Positions 1 through 11,397 are shown, counted from the stretch's first letter. The stretch: DNA of 64,000 nucleotides from Rotaria sordida (GCA_905250125.1 CAJNOL010000072.1:1-64000); one strand, 5' to 3'. Program-made: numbers and translations. Notes: generated by a model not told the origin, from the letters alone.

Positions 1-698
1 ATCCATATGTACCAACATTACATTTTAATTATCGATATTTTGAATTAATTGATGCTGATGGAAAAGTACATTGGTGGTATGGTGGGTAAGTTTTTTATTT
101 TATTTCCTATTCATTATTAACGTAACATGATAATTCAGATGAATATATAAAACTATACTTTTCTTTTAGTGGTACTGATATGACACCTTATTATTTAAAC
201 GAAAATGATTGTAAACATTTTCATTTAACATTAAAAAAGGCTTGCGATAAACATGATCATTCTTATTATCCCAAATTTAAAAAATGGTGTGATGACTATT
301 TTAATATAACTTTTCGTCACAATGAACGTCGTGGTATTGGTGGAATATTTTTTGATGATCTCAATCAACCGAATCAAGAAGAATGCTTTAGCTTTGTTAA
401 AGATTGTGCAAATACAGTTATCCCATCTTATATACCTGTAGTACAATCAAATTATCAACGATCGTATACAACAGAAGAACGTGACTGGCAACTATTAAGA
501 CGTGGACGTTATGCAGAATTTAATCTTGTATTAGATCGTGGTACTAAATTTGGCTTACAAACACCTGGTTCACGCATTGAAAGTATTCTTATGTCATTAC
601 CACCGGTTGCTAAATGGAAATATGCATGGGATTACAAAGCTGATTCACCGGAAATGAAACTTATGAAAGTTTTAAAAGAACCAAGAGAATGGGTTTAA
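1..698 (+). CDS. CPOX: Coproporphyrinogen III oxidase, 3' end (partial)
   Basis: Oxygen-dependent coproporphyrinogen-III oxidase converts coproporphyrinogen III to protoporphyrinogen IX in heme synthesis, in the mitochondrial intermembrane space in animals. Only the C-terminal two thirds is present because the window begins inside an exon. Exon 1..85 encodes HFNYRYFEL and WWYGG; the intron 86..169 is GT-AG; the last exon 170..698 continues in phase as [10 protein letters not shown]. Hallmarks seen are [49 protein letters not shown] and ESILMSLPP, which match the conserved C-terminal core of the family over its whole length, ending LKEPREWV just before TAA. There is no frame break. The identification is very secure; only the 5' end is missing because of the window edge. 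Confidence 0.97.
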
Positions 699-1654
699 CA
701 AAAACATGAACAAATTTGTTTGCTTTTTTTTCTAATTGTTATTATTTACTTTGTTTTTCTCTATTGATGAATTATGCCAAAGAATTTACCTTGATAGATA
801 GCAGTATTTCAGAGATTTTCTTATCAAATATGAATTTATATTTAACATAAGAAGTTACACTGTTGACTTTCCATGATTCGAGAAATGAATATTTCCAGTG
901 AGAATAAGAAATTCTCTAGTTAATACAAGAAGCCACTGTCTCAATTCATGACTAAGATAACTTTATTATATTTATGAAAACAAAATCTCATATCCAATCT
1001 TCTTGAGTTGAGTGTGAATGTAGATCATCTCTTCATTACTTCCATACACTTCAATCCCCACACCCACTCCACGTCGTTTCATTTTAAGAGACAAGAAGAA
1101 GAAAATTCGTTTTGTTTCTTTTTATCTTAGAAAAAATTTACAAAAATTTTAATGTTTTTTTGTTGTTGTTGTTATTATTGTTGTTGTAACAGATGGATAG
1201 TCTGGTGTTGCTGCTGTTGTTGATTTTGCAACAGATTAATAATCTGTTGCTGCTGCTTTTATTCCTGCAGAAAACAAAAAAAATTAAAGTTTCATTATAA
1301 ATTTGAAAAAAAAACATGTTTGATAATTCTATAGATTCTTTAGGTAAACCCTAGAAAATTTTTATTTGAAAACACTCACAAAATTGCCGCACATTAATAA
1401 TTCAATGTCGTTTTTACACATTGATAACTCTTTCTTTGTTCAGTTTAGAGAAGAATAAAAATGATTTATATTCATTTAATGTGCTGCTTTTATGCCAAAC
1501 TCAATGTGTTTGTTACCTAGGCAGAGAACTTGAGGACATATCAGAAAAGAAAAAAAAAGAGAGAATAATGTTGAAGGTAAGGAATGGTCTTCATTTGCTT
1601 CACTATTATAAGTTTTAGGACAACTTTTTATTTTTGGATCATTAAATAATTTTT
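699..1654. other. Intergenic, no gene seen
   Basis: No supported coding region. It holds a TTG/TGC-rich low-complexity stretch (about 1150-1260) with a small palindrome, AACAGATTAATAATCTGTT, and one copy of a dispersed repeat (861-980, listed separately). The 65-codon frame at 1421 has no recognisable features. Confidence 0.5.
861..980 (+). repeat. Dispersed repeat, copy 1
   Basis: About 115 bp matching 7688-7810 in the same orientation. Shared blocks are TCAGTGAGAATAAGAAA-like (CCAGTGAGAATAAGAAA here) and the identical TTCATGACTAAGATAACTTT. No coding potential; the family is unknown. Confidence 0.7.
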
Positions 1655-1860
1655 TATTCTTGGATTATTTAATGAAGTTTTATTCTATTATTTAATAAGA
1701 AGTTTTATTGATAAATTAATTTTTTTTTACGTCAACACTTTGACAGTTCTAGTGTCTCATAACAGTAGAACTTCCGAAACGTTCAAGTAAAAAAAATAAT
1801 TTATAAATAAAACTTTTTATTCGGTAATGAAATAAAATTTCATTAGACAATCAAAGACAA
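1655..1860. repeat. Short imperfect inverted repeat (MITE-like)
   Basis: The left arm 1655-1740 and right arm 1780-1860 pair as reverse complements over about 80 bp with several mismatches; both carry a TTTAT(T)GATAAATTA / TTTATTTATAAATTA block next to a run of A/T. A 40-bp centre separates them. It is probably a small non-autonomous DNA element; no target duplication could be fixed. Confidence 0.55.
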
Positions 1861-3435
1861 AACCTATTCAATGATTCAAAAATTCAAAAACTACTACAAA
1901 ATCTATCATATATATATTCAAATTTTCTACCCATACAAAAAAATACCTATGCATATCCTAGTAAACTTGCTTGTGGTATGCGCATGAAATACATGAGCAT
2001 CTGGAACAAGAAAGTCATGCGCTATGGACATATCTTGAATCAGGACTTGAGGCTTTTTTTGAGAACTCAAGTGCTTGAATTTCTTGTTTTATCACTTGGC
2101 AGTCTTACTCACGCGCTGAGATGCACTTAGACTTCTTGTTCAAGCACATGTAACGTATTTTAGTGCTGTAGTCTTTTTTCTAAATTTTCAGTCTTTTCTT
2201 GGATATAGATGTCCTGAAGGATGTGAGTCATTTTCGTTTCTAGTTATTCAATTGTGCCACTACTGATTTAGAGAAACGATCTAATTAACATGGTTGCTCC
2301 TAAATTTCAATCAATAGTATCAGACCTAGAAGTGAGTGAAAAATAAGGTTGTGAATAACTGTAATTCTAAGTTTTATTTAATTTGCTCTTAGTGTTGATG
2401 TTAGCAACTTTGACTTTGCTTTCAATGGACACACAAAGTTTCTCCAGCAAATATTTCGATTGATAGAACATGCATCTAGTTCAAATACAATGTTGAAAAA
2501 CAAAATTATGGTTCCAGAAATTCAAAGTATCTAGGAACTGATGAGGAGCATACTAACGTACATTTTTCTGTATAGATGCAATAAAAGAACATGATAAACG
2601 CTTACACAATAATGATTAATTTTTTAAAGATACTTCATAGATTATCAAAGAATCATTTCAGCAGTTAAAACATGGTCATTAACGAAATAATATTTGAAAA
2701 GCATTAGGAACTGCACAAATTGATAATACAAGTCCATCTTACTCGTAACCAAGTGATATTAACATTCAATTTAATTCCATAATTTCTCATAACGCTGAAA
2801 ACAGCGATTGTAATACATGAAATGAATTTAATTATATTTTAAATGCGCTTTTTTTTTCTTCAGCTTTATATCCAAAACCGAACTATTTATAATAAAAGTA
2901 ACAAATATTTTAGTATGCAAGCCTTATATGAAATCTGTGCGAATAATTAGTCTCGGATAGCCGGAATATCGAGGAGCATTCTTTCGTCTTGGACAGTTTT
3001 GCTTTCGTTATTTTTCCTAATTGATTGTCCAACGACAGCTCATTCCTCTGACTTTCATACGTTCAGCGCATGAGTTGCTTTAAATGTGCGTAAAACTCAT
3101 GCAAGCGCTCAAATGCTTGTCGATGGAAAAAAGGTCATGTGCTATGGACAAATCTTGAGGTTGGCGCATGTCAAGATTGAGAAAAAAAAAGTTCGCCTAA
3201 GGTAGTAATTGTGAAAAGATACGCGAAATATCTTTTATTTTTAGAGATTATGTGAAAAATGTCTGTCTTAGTGGGAAAAGCTTCTGGTTTCACATAAAAA
3301 AAGCACATTATTTTTTTCCAAGGACAATAATAGAAAGGATGTCAAATTCTGCACAAGATAGGTTATTTTTGCGCTATCATAAATTAGTTCGAAAAAATTT
3401 GAAACATGGTCTCACAAAGTAGGCAAAGTGATGTC
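1861..3435. other. Intergenic, decayed repeats only
   Basis: No gene supported. A 25-bp block (GTCATGCGCTATGGACATAT near 2012-2036) recurs as GTCATGTGCTATGGACAAAT near 3132-3157 in a similar context, so the stretch probably contains two old copies of one repeat. Otherwise it is unremarkable AT-rich sequence. Confidence 0.45.
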
Positions 3436-5160
3436 TCATTCTGCTGCGGAATGAAAATATATGAAGTCAAATGATTCTATCGAATTAAGAAGTAAATATA
3501 ATTCTGGTGCTTCCATTACTTGAAAAGTTGAAATAATTTGTCCATATCTAATCAAGACGACTTTTAGGCAATCACAACTACATGTCCATCTTGTATCTGA
3601 CAGCTGTTTAATTGTTAAAGATTGTAATCCAGATTCCTCTTGTATTTCTTCAAATATAACATGCCTTTTGGCAGAACTTTCAATCAAATTATATAACGAT
3701 GAAATAATTCCAAAATTATTTCTAACCGAAGAAACCCTAGCTGAAACATCAACTAGACATAGGTTCAATATATGTCCGTTGCGATGTATGTAAATTTCTT
3801 TGAATGATAAAGAGAGCAATATAATAGATTTAGGAAAAAAAAGAAAAATTGTCTCTATTCTTTATGTTTCTTACCACATAGAGCATCTTCTTTCAGGCGC
3901 ACTGCAACACCTTTATATTCGCCTCACATTGCCGAGGCTCCATCATATGATTGTGCAACAATGTTTTTCACGTCTAAATTCAATTTCTTCAACCATTCTA
4001 ATAATAAATCAAACAATGCTTCACCTGTCATTTCTGTTGTTCTCTCGAAGCCCATGAATCACTTACGAACATTAAACTGGTCATCAGTATATCTAATTAC
4101 CAAAGATGCTTGTTCTAATTTTGAAATGTCATTTATTTCATCGATCATAATAGAAAAGTATTTAGCTTGTTGAATTTCTTGTACAATACGATTCAATACC
4201 TGTTTGCCCATCAATTCAATCAACTCATTTTGTATTTTATAATCTGTGAATTGTATTTCTTCTTTCTTCCTCTTTATCAGTTCATTATCATTACTTCTTA
4301 ATTGCAATAATTCTAAGAAATTACCTTTGTTTTTGGAGTCTTCATTTTCGCGATGACCACGAACTAAAATATGAAGAAATAACTTGATCAAGGAACACAA
4401 CAAATCAGTATATCTTTAATTTAAAATCTAAAGATATCCACATAACTTGCAACTGACTCCTTGACGTGCAAGAAAATGAACTGTCCGAATAATTTCTTTT
4501 AAATATGTTCGATTTTCAGTTGCTTGTTTAGAATATTGTTGATTCAATAATTTCAATACATCTGTATTATTATTATAATTTTGCAGCGTTGTTTTCCATC
4601 TTTCAAAAGATTCTTTATGACAATTTGCTGCTTGATGATCATTTAATCGTAGCGTTCCATTTTTCCATTGATTAAAACTAGTAGCTGTGAATGCAGTCTC
4701 ATGCTTACGTTCATTACGTAAGCGACATGGAAAGCAGAATGCATGATTCAATTCTAAACTATATTCTAGCCATGGATAAGTGTTGTACGATTCTGCACGA
4801 AAACGACGACCATTTACAGTTGGAAATTTTGTTTTTGATTGAAATGGACCTAATAGTATATGATCTTTTGCTTTTTGCAGGGTCATGGCAAGGGTCTCTT
4901 TCGTTCGATAATGATGATATTGTGGATAGTGTTGTTGTTGAACTAATAATGGAAGCAGTAGTAGTATTGTTGGTAGTAAGTGTTGTGGAATCAGCCAATT
5001 CATCTGATTTAAATCGTTTAATGCGAAGACCTTCAGTTTCTTCAACTGAATTTGATTGAATTTCTACTTCATTAACTTCTTCAACATTATCGACGATATT
5101 TTATTTCTTGAAGTAGTTAGTCAATGGATTTTTACAGATAGACATTTCGCCGGAATTAGT
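3436..5160 (-). pseudogene. hAT-type (ZMYM1-like) transposase remnant
   Basis: Fragments of one protein are spread over different minus-strand frames. The upstream part (about 5045-4430) has SYNTYPWLEYS and HAFCFPCRLRNE, the TTF-type zinc-finger core of ZMYM1/hAT transposase-like proteins. The middle part (4403-4059) has QQAKYFSIMIDEINDISKLE, typical of the DUF4371 catalytic region. The downstream part (3819-3436) has LSDTRWTCSCDCLK, matching the SDTRW block of the same family. The frame changes near 4875 (a DPAKS-containing N-terminal part lies in another frame), again between 4430 and 4403, and between 4059 and 3819. The C-terminal hAT dimerisation region is not visible. It is a dead copy of a DNA transposon or a domesticated relative; terminal repeats were not located. 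Confidence 0.85.
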
Positions 5161-5206
5161 CTGAAAAAAAAAGACTAAATATTTCCCTAAACAATAGTCT
5201 TAATCA

Positions 5207-5587
5207 AAACATATAGCATAAAATCCTTTGACATACTTTTATTTACCGACTTACTTAAAATAACTTATATTTCATTTCAACAAATGTATTCGTCATCTTT
5301 AAAGTGATGAACTTTATATGATAAATGTTTATATAGACAGATAGAAAAAAGGAACACAACAGAATAGAATAGAACACAATTTGCCCTTTACTCAGTGGTG
5401 TATGTCATGATTAAGCGGACTAATCCTTTTCAGTTCCTTTTTTTCTCCTGTCTATCTGTATATGAATGTATCATAGAGAGTTCATCACTTTGAAGATGAC
5501 GAATATATTCGTCGAAATGGAATATAAGTTATTTTAAATAAATCAATAACTAAACATATGTTCAAAGGATTTTTATAGTATATGTTT
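5207..5587. mobile_element. Foldback/MITE with ~150-bp inverted arms
   Basis: Arm 5207-5355 (starting AAACATATAGCATAAAATCC) is the reverse complement of arm 5433-5587 (ending AGTATATGTTT) over nearly its full length, with scattered substitutions and small indels. Shared blocks include ATTCGTCATCTT and AGTGATGAACT. A 77-bp centre separates the arms. There is no coding capacity. It lies directly upstream of the hAT-like remnant but does not obviously bound it. Confidence 0.85.
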
Positions 5588-6255
5588 CAATTAATTATGG
5601 ACAGTACTTCATTACCTTCTTAAAGTTCAAGATGTCTTAATGGAACTTGTTCTTTCCGATTTTGAAACCAATAGCAAAGCATAATATCCAAAGAATAGAG
5701 TATGAATAAAATATACTTGAAAACATCAGGCTTTAGCCAATATTTCTTTCCTTAGTTAAAACCTATCCTGAAGAAGCTTTCAAATTCCATAAAAACCAAG
5801 CAAGAGCAAATAAATAATCAATGTCTATATCAGCTCCAGAAAAAAGGGGTAAATCCGGCCAATCTGAGGATATCTCTATGGAAAAGCAGGAATCACTTCT
5901 GGTCTTATTTTTCTTTTTGCTGGCTTCCGATTAAAGATTGGATCGAAAAAAAAATAGTCATACAGGAAAACCCATAACGGATAAAAATTTTTGGTGCGGC
6001 AACTGCCACACTTTGCCACAATGGTGGCCCGCCGATGTTAAGAACAAATCATATTGATCTACTCATGTCTTGCATATATAACCATATCTATGTAACATAT
6101 CTTCTTACAGTCCATAATCTTTGTCCTTTGTATATGACAGATTCGATAAAGATGAGCAACTACAGTGCCATAAGTATAAGACTTCTGTTACTCTATCTTT
6201 ATTTTCTATTATTTTTTCCTATTTTCAAATCATATAACTATAACAAAACAGAAAT
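5588..6255. other. Intergenic, nothing recognised
   Basis: AT-rich sequence without supported genes. The 76-codon frame at 6035 is hydrophobic by composition and has no features of a known protein. Confidence 0.4.
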
Positions 6256-6845
6256 CTATGAATGACAAGGTAAACCTTTTCGTTTTATAACTTCTTTCAA
6301 ATTATTTCTCATTGATTTATAAAGTTTTTGTATAACATCAGTCGAAATATCATTCCATGTTGTAGTCATAGCTATTTTTAAATCATCAACATTTTCAAAT
6401 GAATATTTTAACATTTTCTTGTCCACAATTAACCATATGCTTTCGATCAAGTTGAGATCAGTCAAATTAGCCGGCCATTGTAATGTAGTAATATGACGTT
6501 TTTTCATATATTCTTGTGTTATTCTTAATACATGATGTCTTGCTTTATCTTGTTGAAATATTTTTTTGATCACGATAAAGTTTTGGAAAAAGACTATATG
6601 CTAATTTTAAATGTGTACCGAGTATATTAATGTATCCCGATGAATCAAGACGACTATTATAAAATACTAAATCACCTAAACCATAATTTGTTAAGCACGA
6701 CCATACGCCAAGACTACCACCTTTATGAATACGTGGTTGAGAACGATCGAAACGTCTTGGATCATAACGATAGCGACGTACATAAAGATGGTTCCCGCGA
6801 TTAACTAATTCAAAATTATTTTCATCAGAAAAAGTAACTTGAGAT
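6256..6845 (-). pseudogene. Tc1/mariner transposase remnant (DD34E)
   Basis: Minus-strand C-terminal two thirds of a Tc1-type DDE transposase. The first catalytic Asp lies in VTFSDENNFEL (near 6830), the second in FQQDKARHH (near 6550) and the Glu in DLNLIESIW (near 6440). There are 34 residues between the second Asp and the Glu, so it is DD34E. The frame shifts by one base in an A7 run near 6565-6575, separating LFPKLYRD from KKIFQQD. The N-terminal helix-turn-helix DNA-binding region is absent upstream of 6845, so the copy is truncated as well as frameshifted and cannot be active. The C-terminus looks complete. Confidence 0.9.
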
Positions 6846-6888
6846 CAATCTTGGTCAGTTCAATCTAAATGAGATTGGCATCAAGGTG

Positions 6889-7014
6889 TGAGTGGGTGTG
6901 GATGTGGGTGTGAATCTGAGTTATTGTTCTTGAATCACTCACACTCAAACATGGAATGGTGCACAAGTTAATGATATTGTCCCCTAATTTCACCATTTAT
7001 AATTGGGGTGTGGG
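6889..7014 (+). repeat. Degenerate TGTGGG telomere-like units
   Basis: 6889-6913 reads as consecutive 6-mers TGTGGA, TGTGGG, TGTGAA after GAGTGGG, and 7005-7016 holds GGGGTGTGGGTGT. TGTGGG is the reported telomeric repeat of bdelloid rotifers. The run is short and degenerate, so it may be chance in a GT-rich stretch. Confidence 0.4.
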
Positions 7015-7687
7015 TGTCATATTTGTCTCTGTTAGCGTGTGATGTCGCTCGTTGCTAGTCTTATTCTTTCCACCACGTATATATGAAATTCTTTCTCATC
7101 TATTTTTCGTCCTCTACTATTTCTAGTCATTCGTTTCGTTTTGTTTTTCTTTACTTATTAACTAAATAACTAGTGTCGAGGACACACACATATACATCTG
7201 CACTCTTACAAGAAAAAAAGATTAAATCGAACCATATAACAGTCTCTCGACCATATCCACACCCTGTTGCAAAATTGAATAGTCAAATAGTAAATTTCTT
7301 TCCCTGTTGTTATCACCCTCTCTCTTATTCCCGATATTTTCCTTGAACTCCTCGTTCTTTGCCTTATCATGTTGTTTTTTTTTGTGATGGGTGATTTTTT
7401 TTCCGATTATGCGAAGCAGTACTGATACGGTCACACATTTTTTTAAAATTGAAGCCTTTATTATGCGAAAGATTTTTATGATGGTTGTCTCTTTGTTTTA
7501 ATTTGCCTTTTTCCGGAAGAACCGGTCACTCTATCATCTTCATGGGAATAAATTAAATAAATAATTGAAACTGCTATCATAAATTAATGCCAGAGTTAGA
7601 AATATAATAGATTCGAAAAACCAGAAACATCAATTCGCCTGATTTGACCTGCAGGTGAGGTCAGACTAGACCGGAAAAAAGTGGCCT
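7015..7687. other. Intergenic, nothing recognised
   Basis: No gene supported. The 70-codon minus-strand frame at 7222-7434 is lysine/glutamate-rich low complexity without recognisable features. Confidence 0.4.
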
Positions 7688-7810
7688 GTTGACACAGCTA
7701 TGCTTGTCATGACTCGAAAAATGAATGTTTTCAGTGAGAATAAGAAACTGTTTATACAATAAAAGAAATCATCGAATCGATTCATGACTAAGATAACTTT
7801 TTCATTATAT
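7688..7810 (+). repeat. Dispersed repeat, copy 2
   Basis: Second copy of the repeat at 861-980, same orientation, with TCAGTGAGAATAAGAAA and TTCATGACTAAGATAACTTT. It ends about 20 bp past the stop codon of the broken lipocalin gene. Confidence 0.7.
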
Positions 7811-7829
7811 TAGAATTATAAAAAAAGAA

Positions 7830-8590
7830 TTATGAGCAATGTCCTCGAATTGGTTTGAAACCGTGTACATTGGTTTTCATATCTTTTAGAATCTTTTTTA
7901 GTTCATTGATACGTGATTGTAATAACATTTGGTTTAAAAAGAAAATGTACAAAAACCTTTTAGAATATTTACTTAACGGTATAAATAAAAGTTACGAAAT
8001 AAGCTAAATAAATTCAATTTTATCACTAAGAATAGATATAGATTCACAAGCATAAACAAGTGCATATTCATTGCAATTTGTTGCGATTACATTATAATCA
8101 CCTTGTCGAGCTGTGTAGAATAAAGGGAACAATTAGTTGAGGATAGACAATAAGCAAAGAAAGAGTCTTACGAGGATTAAAAAAACAATAAATTTCAGAG
8201 CAGCTGGGTCTGAAGGATCTTTTACTCTGACAATGCCTCAAATAGAATAATAACCGCCATATGCTGTAATAGCTTAATTATATACACCAACTGTGCTAGT
8301 ATCATTGACTGTGCAGGTCGCATTTTCACATTTGGCTGCTATTTCAAAAATAATATTATTTATTTGATTTCGTACCAAAGGCCTAAATTTTAGAAATATA
8401 GAAATAACATATGAGAGAAAGTATTATTACTTGATGAAGAAAACATTCGATTTACTTTAATAGCAGAAAAATTCTTCTGAGTAACAATTTTCGGACACTT
8501 AGAAGCAAATGATGTACTAAACAGTGCAAGACAGACAACAATTGCTATTGAGAAAAACATATTAGTGATGATCTGATTTCTCGTTGTCAT
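7830..8590 (-). pseudogene. Lipocalin (apolipoprotein-D-like) pseudogene
   Basis: Lipocalins are secreted carriers of small hydrophobic ligands. Exon 8590..8431 encodes a signal peptide (MFFSIAIVVCLALFSTSFAS) followed by KCPKIVTQKNFSAIKVNRMF, the CP...NF start of the lipocalin fold. After a 48-nt GT-AG intron the next exon reads in phase LWYEIK, the expected G-x-W-Y-E-I motif, then stops at once (TAA near 8360). In another frame KCENATCTVND and IVRVKDPSDPAALKFIVF follow (strands B-D of the family), with TAA and TGA inside. Exon 8110..8027 encodes GDYNVIATNCNEYALVYAC, the second lipocalin signature. The last exon ends with RINELKKILKDMKT and GHCS at 7830. The gene order and introns are intact but it carries at least three stops or frame changes, so it is a recently lost gene. 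Confidence 0.85.
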
Positions 8591-9052
8591 AGTTTTGAGT
8601 TTTATACTTGGTATTCCAGATAATGCGGTTCTCACGGGTATATAACCATCTTTTCAGTCAATATGACTAGCAAAAGATATGCGTAATGGCACATTACAAC
8701 ATCAACAATCGGTACTTTGAAAGTTCATCATTCCATGGAAAATTTAATCCTATTTGAATTGTTGATAAGCAGTTAATTATCAGTAAATAGAATATGGCAT
8801 GAATCATGAAAAGAAGGAAAAATTTTAATCAAAAAAACATTTTTTCTTTTATTCTGAGGACAAAGAATCGATTTTTTTAGAAACCAAGTGATCAAATTCT
8901 ATTTCATTACTTGACAATTGCCACAGCAAATTTTCAATTATTTTTTTTTTTGTTTGAAGAAGATTTTCTTACTGTGAATACATATGATACTTTTCAGTTT
9001 CGCGCTTCTCATTCAGAAAGCATAAGGCAAAGACTAATAATACTCTCATATC

Positions 9053-9694
9053 ATGTATCTTATATCAATAGTGATCCTTTCTATTTGCCTTTTAAATATT
9101 GTTCAAGTCGACTCATATCAATGTTCATGTTCGTGTTGTTTTGGTGAAGGATGTCAAGCATCTCAATTACCCGATTTAGTCGATGCTCAACAATGCACTG
9201 ATACATCGTGTCTAGAAGCTTGTAAAGCACGATATTATCAATGTAATGTATCTCCTCCAAACGGTCAAGCCATTGGAAAATGTCTTACAACAACAACTAC
9301 AACAACTACTAATCCACCAATGATTGGTGGTCCATACTCATGTCAATGTACTTGTTGTAATACAGGTTCATATTTATGTACACCTACATTCGTTGGTAAT
9401 ACAAATGCTTTTGCATGTCAAGTTGGTGCATGTAGTATAGCTTGTACTAAACAATATCCAAATGTATGTGTAAATAATCAATTTGGCCAAACTCAAGGTT
9501 CTTGTTTGGGAATAGTTACTTCTACAGCAACTATACCAAATGGATCAGTACGATGTGGATGTTCTTGCCAAACATCAATTGGATATCATTATTATGAAAT
9601 GATTACTATGAATGGCTGCTCATCATGCTATAGTACTTGCCAATCAATTCAACTTCAATGTTATGCTCATCAAACAACCTATTGTATGAATTAA
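9053..9694 (+). CDS. Secreted Cys-rich protein, three repeats
   Basis: Intronless frame of 213 residues. Residues 1-21 (MYLISIVILSICLLNIVQVDS) form a signal peptide. Three Cys-rich modules follow: about 22-77 (QCSCSCC start), 95-150 (CQCTCC start) and 166-212 (CGCSCQ start). Each begins C-x-C-x-C(C), has a central CxxxC or CxxxCxxxC group and ends with an isolated Cys, so they are probably diverged copies of one disulfide-rich unit. Modules 1 and 2 are joined by a Thr-rich linker with eight consecutive Thr, a likely O-glycosylation site. I recognise no named family. A secreted structural, mucin-like or defence role is possible but not shown. An AATAAA-type signal follows at about 9721. The start chosen is the ATG directly before the signal peptide. 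Confidence 0.8.
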   Translation: MYLISIVILSICLLNIVQVDSYQCSCSCCFGEGCQASQLPDLVDAQQCTDTSCLEACKARYYQCNVSPPNGQAIGKCLTTTTTTTTNPPMIGGPYSCQCTCCNTGSYLCTPTFVGNTNAFACQVGACSIACTKQYPNVCVNNQFGQTQGSCLGIVTSTATIPNGSVRCGCSCQTSIGYHYYEMITMNGCSSCYSTCQSIQLQCYAHQTTYCMN

Positions 9695-9719
9695 AGAGTT
9701 CATTCAATAAGAAATTACT

Positions 9720-10380
9720 GAAATAAAAATTTTATTAACAAGAAAAACGACTTTATTGAAGTATCAAAAAAATCTTTGAGACTTTTTTTTATGAGAATGA
9801 TTTAATGACATGTAATACGATTATGTGCTTGTTTCAAATGAACTAGATTCAGATGGGTTTTTTTTTGTAAAACTTTGAATTGTTATTGAAGATATTCGTT
9901 GGAGATATTCATTCATTTCAATCAATCGATGATCTAATTCAATTAAAATACAATCCGTCTATTTCACTACAATAATGTCATCTCAATTTAATAGTTTCAA
10001 TATCTTTTTGAGTTATTTGACTATTTCATAGATCAATTCTGTTAGAGAGCACTCTAACAAACATCCATCTTTATCTTTCTTCTTTATCTTTCTCGTCTGT
10101 GTGTATATGCATGTTTTTCTTTTCCAGTATGCATGATACTCTTGTACATACTTAGGTCAATATTTTTCTTTCTATTTCTCTCAGTCTTCTCTTTCTCTTT
10201 TATATTTCGTCCGTGAGAAGTTATTCGAATTCACAGGCTTTTCTTCTACTCTAAATTTACTAATGCGCAGTTGGAAAGATAACGCTGACATTATCTTCCG
10301 TGTTTGTATTGATCTAGACCTAAATAAAAGAGATGTACCCGCTATCCTCCTTCTTCTCTCTTTGTCGTCTGTCTGAGCTT
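9720..10380. other. Intergenic, CT-rich, no gene seen
   Basis: No coding region supported. Pyrimidine-rich stretch at about 10070-10210. Confidence 0.4.
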
Positions 10381-10383
10381 TGG

Positions 10384-11397
10384 CCTTGTCTACACTATAT
10401 GATTTAATACCGAATTAAGGGGGCCCCCCCCCCTCAGAAAATCAAATTTTTTAGGAGAATATCGAAGTTGAGATTTTATCATAGGAAGATGCAGCGAAGC
10501 TTCCTCTTTCAGAATATGTATAGTTTTTTGGAAAATGATCAGATTTTCAAAGACTTATCGCATGAAACTTTAAATCGACTACCATGTTTTCGGAGAAATT
10601 TTCATGGTTTTTCAAGGTTCTCAGTTTCAGAAAAATTGCGCTCCCACTTGCATTATTATTGAATAGAATATTTTTATATGAACCAGCACGTCATATAGCG
10701 CTAGCTACCTTCATATTTTACGTCCTTTAAAATGGTGCAATGGAATATACCATGGTAATATGGCTTGCTCTGAATTTGAATGAAAAAATCCATTTCTAAA
10801 AATTTTTTAGCATTTTTCTCAGAATATGGTTTCTCAGCAGGAAAATTGGAATCACTTCATCCCGGCCTTAGGTACTATTCAATATTTTTTTTTTGTTTTA
10901 AAGCTCCGAATCAGGGCTAACTTTTCATCAGACGGATTTTTGATACATTTCTCCTGGGCTGAGAAAAGTGGAATTTACTGTCGTTCGAGTGACGTGTTTT
11001 TCAGACCTGCCTAGTAAAATGGTCATAAAAAATGAATGGAAAGGAGTTTCAAAAATCCGTCTGATGAAAAGTTGCGCACAGAGACTAGCTTTAATTTGAC
11101 ACCAACCCGAGCTCTCTAGCCTTTACTACGGCTGAGTGATTCTCATTCTCCTGGGAGTATGAAAACAGGCCGTAAGTTCGATATACTCCGGTGTATCGAG
11201 CTGAAATTTTTATCACAAGCGTATCTCACCAGGACTAGTTGTTCCTGGAAGTTTCAGCCCAAATGGTCCCTTCTAGATGAGAAATCGTTTCTGAGGGGGG
11301 GGGAGGGGTCCCCTTAAGGCATCTGATTGGTGTTGCTACTTGGAAACACCAATCAGATTCCTTAATTCGGTATTAAGTCACATAGTGTAGATAAGGT
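10384..11397. mobile_element. ~1-kb foldback element with G/C tracts in ends
   Basis: The left end CCTTGTCTACACTATATGAT and, reversed, the right end CCTTATCTACACTATGTGAC are inverted repeats. Both continue through TTAATACCGAATTAAG into a run of G then C followed by CTCAGAAA. The interior carries a second inverted pair (about 10917-10948 with 11046-11080, ACTTTTCATCAGACGGATTT). The right end has an extra 48 bp with its own hairpin. The two small frames inside (10468, 10826) resemble no transposase, so it is non-autonomous. The superfamily is uncertain and no target duplication is clear. Confidence 0.85.

Noticed and set aside
10468..11014. Two 62-64 codon plus-strand frames
   Set aside because: They lie inside the non-autonomous foldback 10384-11397 and resemble no transposase.
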